From: Clostridiales bacterium
Lineage (GTDB): Bacteria > Bacillota > Clostridia > Christensenellales > Aristaeellaceae
Direction of reading: 5' to 3'
DNA length: 59,106 bases
Assembly: GCA_004556985.1 (NCBI GenBank)
Contig: SFFC01000003.1
Span: 1 to 59,106, forward strand
In this document: positions 30,021 through 38,537 of the stretch, in pieces
Layout: each line of letters begins with the position of its first letter
How positions within the stretch are numbered: the stretch's first letter is position 1
Notes under the pieces: model-generated
What the model was told of the DNA's origin: nothing
Database searches by the model: none
The model's input: only the letters and a program-made list of their open reading frames with translations
Position numbers and translations under genes: made by a program

Positions 30021-31046
30021 ATGAAAAAAGGCGTAACCATGCGGGAGATCGGTGCGGCGCTGGGCGTGAGCACGGTGACGATCTCCAAGGCGCTCGGCGG
30101 CAAGGAAGGCGTGAGCGACGCTGTCCGGGAGAAGATCATCAAAACGGCGCAGCAGATGGGCTATCACTATGTGCCGCCGGCAGGCGCCAATGCAGAGCGT
30201 GAGCGGCAGGACGAGATCGTCGGTATCCTGACCCCGGACCGGTTTTTCAGCGCGACGTCGTTCTATGCCTCCCTCTATAAAGAGGTGCTCCGGCAGATGG
30301 TTGAGGTCGGCATGCTCGGCATGCTGGAGATCGTCACCTCGGAGCAGGAGCGGACGCTGACGCCGCCGGTGACCGTCGCCGGCAGGCGGGTGACCTCGCT
30401 GATGCTCATGGGCCAGTTTGACCCCGCCTATGTCGAGATGATCATGGAGGCGGGGCTGCCGACCGTGCTGCTGGACTTTTACTGCGACGGGCCGGATGCC
30501 GACGCGATCGTCAGCGACAGCCTCAGCGGCTGCTATCAGCTCACGCGCCACCTGATCGAGCGCGGGCACAGGGACATTGGCTTCGTCGGCTCCGTGCAGT
30601 GCACGACGAGCATCATGGAGCGGTACAGCGGCTACATGCGCGCGATGATGTTCGAGGGTTTGCCGATGCGCCCGGAATGGCTGATTGAGGATCGCGATGC
30701 CGAGCTGAAATACCTGCCGCAGTTTGAGCTGCCGGAGCAGATGCCCACGGCGTTCGTCTGCGAGAACGACGAGATCGCGATGCGGCTGATCGCGCAGCTG
30801 GAGAAGCGCGGGCTGCGCGTGCCGCAGGACATCTCTGTGACCGGCTTTGACAACTTCATCTTCGCGACGCTCAGCTCGCCCGCGCTGACGACCTATTCGG
30901 TCGACCTGGGGAGGATGGCGCAGGTGGCGATCCGGCGGCTGAAGAGCCGGATCAGCGACGGCTCCGAGGGGCCGCTGCGCACCATCGTTGGCGGATGGGT
31001 GGTGGAGCGCGATTCCACGCGGGACCTGCGGGCGGAAGCAAACTGA
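30021..31046 (+). CDS. LacI-family regulator of the mannan locus
   Basis: A 341-residue regulator. The HTH is MREIGAALGVSTVTISKALG with hinge helix GYHYVPPAGAN; the sensor domain includes VGILTPDRFFSATSFY, HLIERGHRDIGFVGS and VTGFDNFIFATLSSPALTT. The linker to the sensor is slightly unusual, with no canonical AR-L hinge. It stands between the GH113 gene (divergent) and the ABC importer operon, whose promoter has matching half-sites; it is the probable mannan-oligosaccharide sensor. GGAGGCACGAGGA precedes the ATG. Confidence 0.9.
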   Translation: MKKGVTMREIGAALGVSTVTISKALGGKEGVSDAVREKIIKTAQQMGYHYVPPAGANAERERQDEIVGILTPDRFFSATSFYASLYKEVLRQMVEVGMLGMLEIVTSEQERTLTPPVTVAGRRVTSLMLMGQFDPAYVEMIMEAGLPTVLLDFYCDGPDADAIVSDSLSGCYQLTRHLIERGHRDIGFVGSVQCTTSIMERYSGYMRAMMFEGLPMRPEWLIEDRDAELKYLPQFELPEQMPTAFVCENDEIAMRLIAQLEKRGLRVPQDISVTGFDNFIFATLSSPALTTYSVDLGRMAQVAIRRLKSRISDGSEGPLRTIVGGWVVERDSTRDLRAEAN

Positions 31047-31060
31047 ACACGGCGCAAGGA

Positions 31061-31105
31061 AACGGAGCGGTTTGAGTCCTGACGAGGTGGAGCCGTTCCG
31101 TTTTT
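31061..31105 (+). terminator. Terminator of the LacI gene
   Basis: A stem AACGGAGCGGTT with AGCCGTTCCGTT (two G-U pairs), followed by five T. Confidence 0.8.
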
Positions 31106-31261
31106 GTATTCACTTCAATCAATCTGTAAGTTAAGTAAATTTCTGAACAAAAACAGGGAAGAGCTGAGCGGTTTCTCCGAAATTGGTTTGACGATTTCGC
31201 CGAATGGTCCGACGTCTGACGAAAAATGAGAAAATAAATTGAACAGAATGCAAAGTTACTA

Positions 31262-31290
31262 TTGACGTTTTTAACTTAACGATATATAAT
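31262..31290 (+). promoter_or_regulatory. Promoter of the mannan ABC/GH130 operon
   Basis: TTGACG (31262-31267), 17 bases, TATAAT (31285-31290). Confidence 0.88.
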
Positions 31291-31312
31291 TCGATCAGCT
31301 AAAACGTTAAGC
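31275..31312 (+). promoter_or_regulatory. Predicted LacI operator half-sites around the -10
   Basis: CTTAACG (31275-31281) and CGTTAAG (31305-31311) are perfect inverted copies on either side of the -10. The second lies in GCTAAAACGTTAAGC (31298-31312), a CG-centred sequence typical of LacI-family operators. Confidence 0.6.
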
Positions 31313-31342
31313 TACGACCCAACAAAAAAGGAGGAACCAGTC

Positions 31343-32674
31343 ATGAAGAAAACCCTGTCCATGCTCCTGTGCGTGCTGCTGATCGCCGTGGCAGCGATCG
31401 CCAGCGCCGAGCTCCCCCGCTACCTGGATCTCAAGGTGGGCGAGGACTACACCGACATCAAGGCCGACCTGATGATCCTCAATCATCGCACCGACCTGGC
31501 CGACACGAAGTACCCGGAGTACATCGCCGCCTTCACCTCGCTGTATCCGAACGTTACGATCAAGTTCGACACGATCACGACATACGCGGATGACGCGCTG
31601 ACCCGCCTGACCGGCGGCAACTGGGGCGACATCATGATGATCCCGGCGCTGGACAAGGACGAGCTGCCGACCTACTTCATCCCCTTCGGCACGAAGGAGG
31701 AGATGATGGAGGTCTACAACTTCGCCGACCAGTGGGTGTGGGACGATCTGACCTACGGCGTCCCCTCCACGGGCAACGCGCAGGGCATCGTCTACAACAA
31801 GAAGGTCTTTGAGCAGGCCGGCATCACCGAGCTGCCCAAGACGCCGGAGGCGTTCATCGCCGCGCTGCAGGCGATCAAGGACAACACCGACGCCATCCCG
31901 CTCTACACCAACTACGCCGCCGGCTGGACGATGGGCGCCTGGGACGCCTACATCGGCGCCTCCTGCAACGGCACGGGCGACTTTACCAACCGCATCATGC
32001 TGCACCAGAAGAATCCCTTCTCCGACCGCGGCGACGGCACCGGCCCCTACGCGATGTACAAGGTCCTCTATGACGCGGCGGCGCTGCACCTGATCGAGGA
32101 CGACTACACCACCACCGACTGGGAAGGCTGCAAGGGCATGATCAACCAGGGCAAGATCGGCTGCATGGTGCTCGGTTCCTGGGCGTACCCGCAGATGGTC
32201 GAGGCTGGCCCGAACGGCGACGACATCGGCTACATGTCCTTCCCGATCACCGTGAACGGCCAGCAGTATGCCTCTGCCGGCGCGGACTACTCCTTCGGCA
32301 TCAACAAGAACAGCTCTGAGGACGACCAGATCGCCGCGATGCTCTTCGTCAAGTGGTTCACCGAGGAGAGCGGCTTCGCCTACAGCGAGGGCGGCCTCCC
32401 GATCGAAAAGAAGGGCGAGTATCCGGCGGTGTACGCTGCGTTTGAGGGCATCGAGTTCATTCCGGATACCCCGGCCGTGGCGGGCGAGGAGACTCTGCTC
32501 AACGACATGAACGCGGAGACCGAGCTGCGCTTCAACGCGGGCGGCGACGCGAAGATTCAGGAGATCATCGAGCACGGCTTCAACGGCACCAAGACCTTTG
32601 ACGAGATCATGGAGGACTGGAACGAGCGCTGGACCGACGCGCAGGATTACCTCGGCGTTGAGGTCAACCAGTAA
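31343..32674 (+). CDS. ABC sugar-binding protein, mannan oligosaccharide importer
   Basis: A 443-residue exported family-1 solute-binding protein. It has a signal peptide (residues 1-22, MKKTLSMLLCVLLIAVAAI). The fold shows YPEYIAAFTSLYPNVTIKFD, GDIMMIPALD, YGVPSTGNAQGIVYNKKVF and GKIGCMVLGSWAYPQMV. There is no lipobox. The two permease genes follow, while no ATPase is encoded here, as in importers served by a shared MsmX-type ATPase. The GH130 and epimerase genes downstream suggest manno-oligosaccharides as ligand. AAAGGAGGAACC precedes the ATG. Confidence 0.92.
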   Translation: MKKTLSMLLCVLLIAVAAIASAELPRYLDLKVGEDYTDIKADLMILNHRTDLADTKYPEYIAAFTSLYPNVTIKFDTITTYADDALTRLTGGNWGDIMMIPALDKDELPTYFIPFGTKEEMMEVYNFADQWVWDDLTYGVPSTGNAQGIVYNKKVFEQAGITELPKTPEAFIAALQAIKDNTDAIPLYTNYAAGWTMGAWDAYIGASCNGTGDFTNRIMLHQKNPFSDRGDGTGPYAMYKVLYDAAALHLIEDDYTTTDWEGCKGMINQGKIGCMVLGSWAYPQMVEAGPNGDDIGYMSFPITVNGQQYASAGADYSFGINKNSSEDDQIAAMLFVKWFTEESGFAYSEGGLPIEKKGEYPAVYAAFEGIEFIPDTPAVAGEETLLNDMNAETELRFNAGGDAKIQEIIEHGFNGTKTFDEIMEDWNERWTDAQDYLGVEVNQ

Positions 32675-32698
32675 AGCCCGCTCAGACACACATGAAAC

Positions 32699-32744
32699 GG
32701 GGGAGTCGGGAGGACGCAGCGTCCTTCCCTCTCCCCTTGCTTTG
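32699..32744 (+). terminator. Stem-loop after the binding-protein gene
   Basis: A long imperfect stem of GGGGGAGTCGGGAGGACG with CGTCCTTCCCTCTCCCC, followed by TTGCTTTG. It is probably a leaky terminator or mRNA stabiliser that favours the binding protein. Confidence 0.6.
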
Positions 32745-32765
32745 TCAAGAAGGGAGAGTGCATGT

Positions 32766-33761
32766 ATGACTCAATCCATAACGGCAAAAGGAAACAAGCC
32801 GAAGCTCAGCTTTCGCGACTGGTTTGCGCTGCCGCGCGTGCAGAAGTGGTTCGTCATCGTCGCCTTTGCCATCGTTCCGCTGCTTCTGCTGCTGGTATTC
32901 ACCTATATCCCGTTCGGCAAGATGATCGAATACAGCCTCTATGACAGAAGCTATACCAAGGTTCGCGCCTTCGTGGGCCTGAAGAACTACATCCGCATCT
33001 TCACGAAGAAAGACTACTTCGACGCGATGTTCCTGTCTGTCTACTACATGGGAGGCGCACTCGTCCAGCTTGCGCTGGCGCTGTACTTTGCTACCCTGCT
33101 CAGCTTCAAGACGCGGGCCGGCAACTTCTTCAAGGGGACGATCTTCTTTCCCTTCCTCATCAATGGTATTGCCATTGGCTTCATCTTCAAGTTCTTCTAT
33201 ACCCGCGGCTTCGTGCTGGACACGGTGCTGCAGGCGCTGGGCATCCCGCTGGAGTCGCTGCCCTACTGGCTGCGCGACCAGAGCATCAACAACATCTCCC
33301 TGGTGGCGACCTCGGTGTGGCGCTACACGGGGCAGAACATGGTCATGTTCATCGGCGCGATCATGTCCGTCGACCCGACGCTCTACGAGGCGGCGCAGAT
33401 CGACGGCGCGAACCGCTGGAAGCAGTTCCTCTACATCATCCTGCCCTCGATCAAGACCATCGTGATGCTCAACGTCATCCTCTCGATCACGGGCTCGCTC
33501 TCCGCGTTTGAGCCGCCGTATGTCATTATGGGCGGCGGCGCCTCCGGCACAGCGACCTACTTCATCAAGATGCATCAGGCCGCGCACATCGACCAGAAGG
33601 TCGGCATGGCCTGCGCGATGGCCGTCGTGCTGATGGTGATCATCATCATCGCGACGATTCTGCAGAAGCTCTTCTTCCGCTATGTTCTCAAGGAGGGCGT
33701 GGATGACGCCGCGCCGGTCAAAAAGAAGAAGAAAAAGGCCGCTGCCGCGGCCCGCGCGTAA
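32766..33761 (+). CDS. ABC sugar permease (MalF type)
   Basis: A 331-residue permease with six membrane helices. The cytoplasmic EAA loop is YEAAQIDGANRWKQFLYIILP. The N-terminus MTQSITAKGNKPKLSFRDWF is cytoplasmic; the C-terminus carries a run of lysines (VKKKKKKAAAA). The ATG at 32766 has AAGGGAGAG upstream; an overlapping out-of-frame ATG at 32762 is not used. It pairs with the next permease. Confidence 0.92.
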   Translation: MTQSITAKGNKPKLSFRDWFALPRVQKWFVIVAFAIVPLLLLLVFTYIPFGKMIEYSLYDRSYTKVRAFVGLKNYIRIFTKKDYFDAMFLSVYYMGGALVQLALALYFATLLSFKTRAGNFFKGTIFFPFLINGIAIGFIFKFFYTRGFVLDTVLQALGIPLESLPYWLRDQSINNISLVATSVWRYTGQNMVMFIGAIMSVDPTLYEAAQIDGANRWKQFLYIILPSIKTIVMLNVILSITGSLSAFEPPYVIMGGGASGTATYFIKMHQAAHIDQKVGMACAMAVVLMVIIIIATILQKLFFRYVLKEGVDDAAPVKKKKKKAAAAARA

Positions 33762-33773
33762 GGGGGAGCGAGC

Positions 33774-34649
33774 ATGAGCAAGATGGATAAAATCGAGAGC
33801 CTGTCTCCGGCTGAGCGGCTTGCCCGCGCGCTGGCGACGGTCGTCAAGTATTTCTCCCTGCTGCTGGCTGCGTTCATCGCGCTGCTGCCGCTGATCTCCT
33901 GTCTGCTGGTCTCCTTCAAGACCGACGAGGAATATCAGCTCACCCCGGTGATGCAGCTCCCGCAGAACCTGCTGAACCTCGACAACTTCCGCCGCGTCTG
34001 GGTGGACGGCGACATGGGCCGAGCGTTTGCGACGTCGTTCTTCGTGGTCGTGGTGGTGGTGGCGTTCTCCGTGCTGGTCGGCTCCATGCTGGCCTATGTG
34101 CTCAACCGCTTCCGCTTCCCGGGCAATGGGCTGATCCGGAACCTGTTCCTGTTCGCCACGCTGATTCCCGGCATCGCCATGCAGGTGACGATCTACCAGA
34201 TCATGTCCTCGCTGGGCCTGGTCAACTCGCTCATCGGCTACATCATCCTGCAGTGCGGCACGGACGTCATCTCCATCTACATTTTCCTGCAGTTCTTCGA
34301 GAATCTGTCGGTGTCGCTCGACGAATCCGCGATTCTGGACGGCTGCACGTATTTCGGCGTGTTCTTCAAGATTCTGTTCCCGCTGCTGCGCCCGGCGATC
34401 GTCACCGTGATGATTCTCAAGGGCATCGGCGTGTACAACGAATACTACGCCGCCAACCTGTATCTGCAGGACAAGACGCGCTTTGTGACGGTGTCCACGG
34501 CGCTGTACACGTTCACCGGCCCGTTCGGCAACGCCTACAACCTGATCTGCGCCGGCGTCATCCTGACGCTCATTCCGATGCTGGTGATCTTCATCGCCTG
34601 CCAGAAGCAGATTTACAGCGGCCTGGCTGCGGGCTCTGTCAAGGGCTGA
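33774..34649 (+). CDS. ABC sugar permease (MalG type)
   Basis: A 291-residue permease with six membrane helices. The EAA loop region is DESAILDGCTYFGVFFKILFP, and the protein ends in the family-typical QKQIYSGLAAGSVKG. It starts 13 bases after the first permease with GGGGGAGCGAGC upstream. Confidence 0.93.
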   Translation: MSKMDKIESLSPAERLARALATVVKYFSLLLAAFIALLPLISCLLVSFKTDEEYQLTPVMQLPQNLLNLDNFRRVWVDGDMGRAFATSFFVVVVVVAFSVLVGSMLAYVLNRFRFPGNGLIRNLFLFATLIPGIAMQVTIYQIMSSLGLVNSLIGYIILQCGTDVISIYIFLQFFENLSVSLDESAILDGCTYFGVFFKILFPLLRPAIVTVMILKGIGVYNEYYAANLYLQDKTRFVTVSTALYTFTGPFGNAYNLICAGVILTLIPMLVIFIACQKQIYSGLAAGSVKG

Positions 34650-34664
34650 TCGCATCTCCCTTAC

Positions 34665-34696
34665 GCTCTGCGCGCCCGGAGCGCGCAGAGCTTTTT
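34665..34696 (+). terminator. Strong hairpin between permease and GH130 genes
   Basis: A perfect 11-bp stem GCTCTGCGCGC-N5-GCGCGCAGAGC followed by five T. It separates importer from catabolic genes; no new promoter is clear before the GH130 gene, so read-through is expected. Confidence 0.85.
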
Positions 34697-34722
34697 CAAA
34701 ACACCTATGGAGGTTATTGATC

Positions 34723-35751
34723 ATGAGCAAGGTCAAGTTACTGACCGGCGGCCCCCTGCCGAACATTCCCTGGCAGGAGCGCCCCGAAAACGACAGGCAC
34801 GATGCGCCCGTCTGGCGCTATTCGGGAAACCCGGTCATCGCCCGCAACCCAGCGCCCGGCGTTGCGCGCATCTTCAACAGCGCGGTGTGTCCCTGGGAGG
34901 ACGGCTTCATCGCCGTGCTGCGCGGCGAGCAGGTCAACGGCGTGCCGCATATCTATCTGGGCCGCAGCGCCGACGGCATCCATTGGCAGGTTGACCCGCA
35001 GAAGATCCCCTTTGTCAACGAGCAGGGCGAGCCGTTCATGCCGCGCTACGCCTACGATCCGCGCCTTGTGAAGGTCGAGGATACCTACTACATGATGTGG
35101 TGCCAGGACTTCTACGGCGCGGCGATCGGCATGGCGAAGACGAAGGATTTCAAGACCTTCACCCGCATCGAAAACCCGTACATCCCCTTCAACCGCAACG
35201 CGGTGCTCTTCCCGCGCCGGGTGAACGGGCTGTATCAGCTGCTCTCCCGTCCGTCGGACAGCGGGCACACGCCCTTTGGCGACATCTGGCTGAGCCAGAG
35301 CCCGGATATGACCTTCTGGGGCAGGCACAGGCACGTCATGAGCAAGGGCGACAAGTGGTGGGAGTCCGTGAAGATTGGCGCGGGCGCGGCCCCGATTGAG
35401 ACGAGCGAGGGCTGGCTGCTGCTCTATCACGGCGTGTCGAGCACCTGCAACGGGCTGATCTACTCGATCGGCGGCGCGATCCTCGACATCGACGAGCCGT
35501 CCCGCGTGCTCTACCGCTGCGAGAACTTCCTGCTCACGCCGGAGGAGGAATACGAGGAGCGCGGCTTTGTGCCGGGCGTCTGCTTCCCCTGCGCGACGCT
35601 GCAGGACACGGACACCGGGCGCATCGCGATCTACTACGGCGCGGCGGATACGGTCGTGGGCCTGGCGTTCACGCAGGTGGACGAGTTGGTTGACTACATC
35701 AAGGCGCACAGCGTGACCTGCGAGACGGATACGGAGCCGGGCATCCGCTGA
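34723..35751 (+). CDS. GH130 beta-1,4-mannooligosaccharide phosphorylase (GH130_2-like)
   Basis: A 342-residue cytoplasmic five-bladed propeller enzyme. Key blocks are GVARIFNSAVCPWEDGFIAV and YAYDPRLVKVEDTYYMMW, which holds the catalytic Asp of the family (YDPR). They continue with NRNAVLFPRRVNGLYQLLSR (phosphate-binding Arg) and WWESVKIGAGAAPIETSEGW. It releases mannose 1-phosphate from the non-reducing end of mannooligosaccharides using phosphate. The ATG at 34723 has TGGAGG 8 bases upstream; an in-frame TTG at 34717 is unlikely. Confidence 0.9.
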   Translation: MSKVKLLTGGPLPNIPWQERPENDRHDAPVWRYSGNPVIARNPAPGVARIFNSAVCPWEDGFIAVLRGEQVNGVPHIYLGRSADGIHWQVDPQKIPFVNEQGEPFMPRYAYDPRLVKVEDTYYMMWCQDFYGAAIGMAKTKDFKTFTRIENPYIPFNRNAVLFPRRVNGLYQLLSRPSDSGHTPFGDIWLSQSPDMTFWGRHRHVMSKGDKWWESVKIGAGAAPIETSEGWLLLYHGVSSTCNGLIYSIGGAILDIDEPSRVLYRCENFLLTPEEEYEERGFVPGVCFPCATLQDTDTGRIAIYYGAADTVVGLAFTQVDELVDYIKAHSVTCETDTEPGIR

Positions 35752-35770
35752 GGTGCGAGGAGAGGGTAAG

Positions 35771-36835
35771 ATGAGCGGACTCCTGTGGGAAAAGGACATC
35801 AGGCAGGTGGAGCCTGCGCGGCTGCTGGGGCGGTTTGACCCGCGGCAGCCCGGCCTTGCGATGCACTGGACGGGCAGCGGCGTCGAGCTGCGCATCCGCT
35901 GCACGACGCTTGACATGGAGCTGGAAAGTGACTATGCTATGCAGAGCGCCTGGCTGGGCGTCATGGTCGATGGCGCGCCGGTCGCGCGCTTTGCCCTGGC
36001 GCGCGGGCGGCGGTTTTATACGCTGCTGGCGGGCATGGACGGGACCGTCGCGCACACCGTGACCATCGTGCGCGATACGCAGCCCGTCCTGGAGGACGAG
36101 CGCCTCTTCGTGCGCGCATACAGGATCCGGTCGGACGGCGAGCTGCTCGAGCCCGAAAGGCGGGCGCTTTCCATCGAGTTCATCGGCAACAGCCTGACCA
36201 GCGGCGAGGGTCTCATTGGCCCGAGGGACGCGATGGAATGGCGCACGATCTGGCTCAGCGGCATGGAAAGCTTTGCGATGGAGGTCTGCCGCAGGATGAA
36301 CGCTCAGGGTCGCTGGCTCTCCCAGAGCGGCTGGGGCGCCTATTGGAGCTGGGACGGGAACCGCGAAAACCGGCTCCCGCGCATCTACGACGCCGTCTGC
36401 GCGGTGGAGCGCGGCGGCGAAGCGCCCTATGACTTTGAGCAGAACCCCGTCGACGCCGTGGTGCTCAACGTCGGCACGAACGACGCCTCGGCCCTCTCGC
36501 GGCTTGAGGGCGGGGAGAGGGAGCGGGCGGCCGCGGCCATCCGCGCGGCGGCGGTCGATTTCCTTCGGCAAATCCGCCGCCGGAACCCGGAGGCGGTCAT
36601 CCTGTGGGCCTACGGCATGTGCGGCGGCGACATCGCGCCGCTGCTGCGCAGCGCCGTTCAGGAGGTCCGCCACTCGGGCGACAGGCGGGTCGGCTATGTG
36701 CAGCTGCCGCCGTGCCCGGAAAAGGGGCTTGGCTCGCGCGCGCATCCCGGAAGGGGCAACCATATCAGCGCGGCGCTGGCCGTGACGAGGCGGCTGAAGC
36801 AGGCGCTTTCAGAACAGAGAGGAGCGAAGGCTTGA
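35771..36835 (+). CDS. Two-domain SGNH acetylesterase (CE2-like)
   Basis: A 354-residue cytoplasmic esterase. An N-terminal beta-sandwich (residues 1-125) precedes an SGNH hydrolase domain with GNSLTSGEG (nucleophile Ser), the VLNVGTNDAS block and a late His in SRAHPGRGNHISAA. The layout is that of carbohydrate esterase family 2, known to remove acetyl groups from mannooligosaccharides in gut Firmicutes. Its place between GH130 and the mutase supports this. GAGAGGGTAAG precedes the ATG. Confidence 0.85.
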   Translation: MSGLLWEKDIRQVEPARLLGRFDPRQPGLAMHWTGSGVELRIRCTTLDMELESDYAMQSAWLGVMVDGAPVARFALARGRRFYTLLAGMDGTVAHTVTIVRDTQPVLEDERLFVRAYRIRSDGELLEPERRALSIEFIGNSLTSGEGLIGPRDAMEWRTIWLSGMESFAMEVCRRMNAQGRWLSQSGWGAYWSWDGNRENRLPRIYDAVCAVERGGEAPYDFEQNPVDAVVLNVGTNDASALSRLEGGERERAAAAIRAAAVDFLRQIRRRNPEAVILWAYGMCGGDIAPLLRSAVQEVRHSGDRRVGYVQLPPCPEKGLGSRAHPGRGNHISAALAVTRRLKQALSEQRGAKA

Positions 36836-36836
36836 C

Positions 36837-38537
36837 ATGCAGATGAGGGAAGAGGCCCTGAGGCGGGCCGAAATCTTTGCCGAGGGCGAGGGCTTTGACG
36901 CGCAGACGCGCCGCGAGGCGCAGGAGATTGCGCGCGACGGGGAGCGGCTGCTTGCCTGCTTTGGCAGCGAGCTGGCGTTTGGCACGGGCGGCCTGCGCGG
37001 CATCCTCGGCGTTGGCACGGCGCGGATGAACCGCTATGTCGTCGCGCGCGCGACACAGGGCCTGGCGGACTACCTGCGCAGCACTGGCGGCCGGAGCGTC
37101 GCCATCGCGTATGACTCGCGCCTGTGCTCGAAGGAATTCGCGCAGACGGCGGCGGGCGTGCTCGCAGGCAACGGCCTGACGGCGCATGTGTACGACAGGC
37201 TGATGCCCACGCCGATGCTCTCCTTCGCGGTGCGGGAGCTCTCCTGCGACGCCGGCATCGTCGTGACCGCGAGCCACAATCCGGCGCAGTACAACGGCTA
37301 CAAGGTCTACGGCAGCGACGGCTGCCAGATCACCGAGGAGGCCGCCGCAGCCATCACGGCGCGCATTCAGGCGGTCGCCTACGGGCAGGCGCAGGCGATG
37401 GAGGAGGGGCAGGCGCGCGCGCTCGGCCTCTGGCGGGACATTCCGCAGGCCGTGTTTGACGCCTTTGTCGAGAGGACGCTGTCCCGCCGCGTGAACCCGG
37501 GCGTCACGGCGCCGCTTGCGCTCGTCTACACGCCGCTGCACGGCACGGGGCTGGAGCCCGTGCGCGCGGTGCTTGACCGCATGGCGGGCGTGCATCGCAT
37601 CGAGGTCGAGGCCCAGTGCGTGCCGGACGGCCATTTCCCGACCTGCCCCAAGCCCAACCCTGAGCTGCGCGAGGCGCTCTCCCTGGGCCTTGCGCTGGCG
37701 CAGGAGAAGGGGGCGGACCTGCTCGTCGCGACCGACCCGGACAGCGACCGCGTGGGCGTGGCCGTGCGCCGGGGCGACGGCAGCTACGGCGTGCTGACCG
37801 GCAACGAGGTCGGCCTGCTGCTCATGCAGCACATCCTGCGCGCGAGAAGGGACAACGGCACGCTGCCGGAGCGCCCCGTCGTCGTCAAGACGATCGTCAC
37901 CAGCGACCTCGCGTTTGCCATCGCGGCGGACTACGGCGCCGAGGTGCGCGAGTGCCTGACGGGCTTCAAGTACATCGGCGAGATCATCGGCCGTCTGGAG
38001 GCGGCGGGCGAGGCGGAGCGCTACGTCTTCGGCTTCGAGGAGAGCTGCGGCTACCTGGCCGGCACGCACGTGCGCGACAAGGACGGCGTCATGGCCTGCA
38101 TGCTCGTCGCCGAGATGGCGCAGACGGCCGCGTCGCAGGGCCGCACGCTCGCGGACGAGCTCGATGCGCTCTACGCGCGCTACGGCTGTATGGAAAACCG
38201 GCTGCTGAACTTCGACATCGCGGGCGCGGTGCCGATGGAGACGATGCGCGCCGTGATGGCGAGGCTGCGCAAAAATCCGGTGGAGGTGCTCGCGGGCAGC
38301 GCAGTTTCGACCTTCAAGGACTACGCGCAGGGCATCGAGGGCCTGCCCATGAGCGACGTGCTCAGCTGCGCGACGGCGGACGGGAAAAAGGCGATCGTCC
38401 GCCCGAGCGGCACGGAGCCCAAGGTCAAGGTCTACCTGAGCGCGCGGGCGGCGTCGCGCGAGGCAGCGCGCGCGGCGCTCGACGCGATGGAGCGCGAATG
38501 GCGCGCGCGGATACTGGAGGAGGATGCCCATGCGTGA
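36837..38537 (+). CDS. Phosphoglucomutase/phosphomannomutase
   Basis: A 566-residue alpha-D-phosphohexomutase of the long (PgcA-like) type. FGTGGLRG opens the fold. The phosphoserine loop is VVTASHNPAQYNGYKVY, the metal loop ATDPDSDRVGVA, the sugar loop FGFEESCGYLAGTHVRDKD and the phosphate-binding loop VRPSGTEPKVKVYLS. All catalytic parts are present. It would convert the mannose 1-phosphate (or glucose 1-phosphate) made by the phosphorylases to hexose 6-phosphate. It starts one base after the esterase stop. Confidence 0.95.
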   Translation: MQMREEALRRAEIFAEGEGFDAQTRREAQEIARDGERLLACFGSELAFGTGGLRGILGVGTARMNRYVVARATQGLADYLRSTGGRSVAIAYDSRLCSKEFAQTAAGVLAGNGLTAHVYDRLMPTPMLSFAVRELSCDAGIVVTASHNPAQYNGYKVYGSDGCQITEEAAAAITARIQAVAYGQAQAMEEGQARALGLWRDIPQAVFDAFVERTLSRRVNPGVTAPLALVYTPLHGTGLEPVRAVLDRMAGVHRIEVEAQCVPDGHFPTCPKPNPELREALSLGLALAQEKGADLLVATDPDSDRVGVAVRRGDGSYGVLTGNEVGLLLMQHILRARRDNGTLPERPVVVKTIVTSDLAFAIAADYGAEVRECLTGFKYIGEIIGRLEAAGEAERYVFGFEESCGYLAGTHVRDKDGVMACMLVAEMAQTAASQGRTLADELDALYARYGCMENRLLNFDIAGAVPMETMRAVMARLRKNPVEVLAGSAVSTFKDYAQGIEGLPMSDVLSCATADGKKAIVRPSGTEPKVKVYLSARAASREAARAALDAMEREWRARILEEDAHA

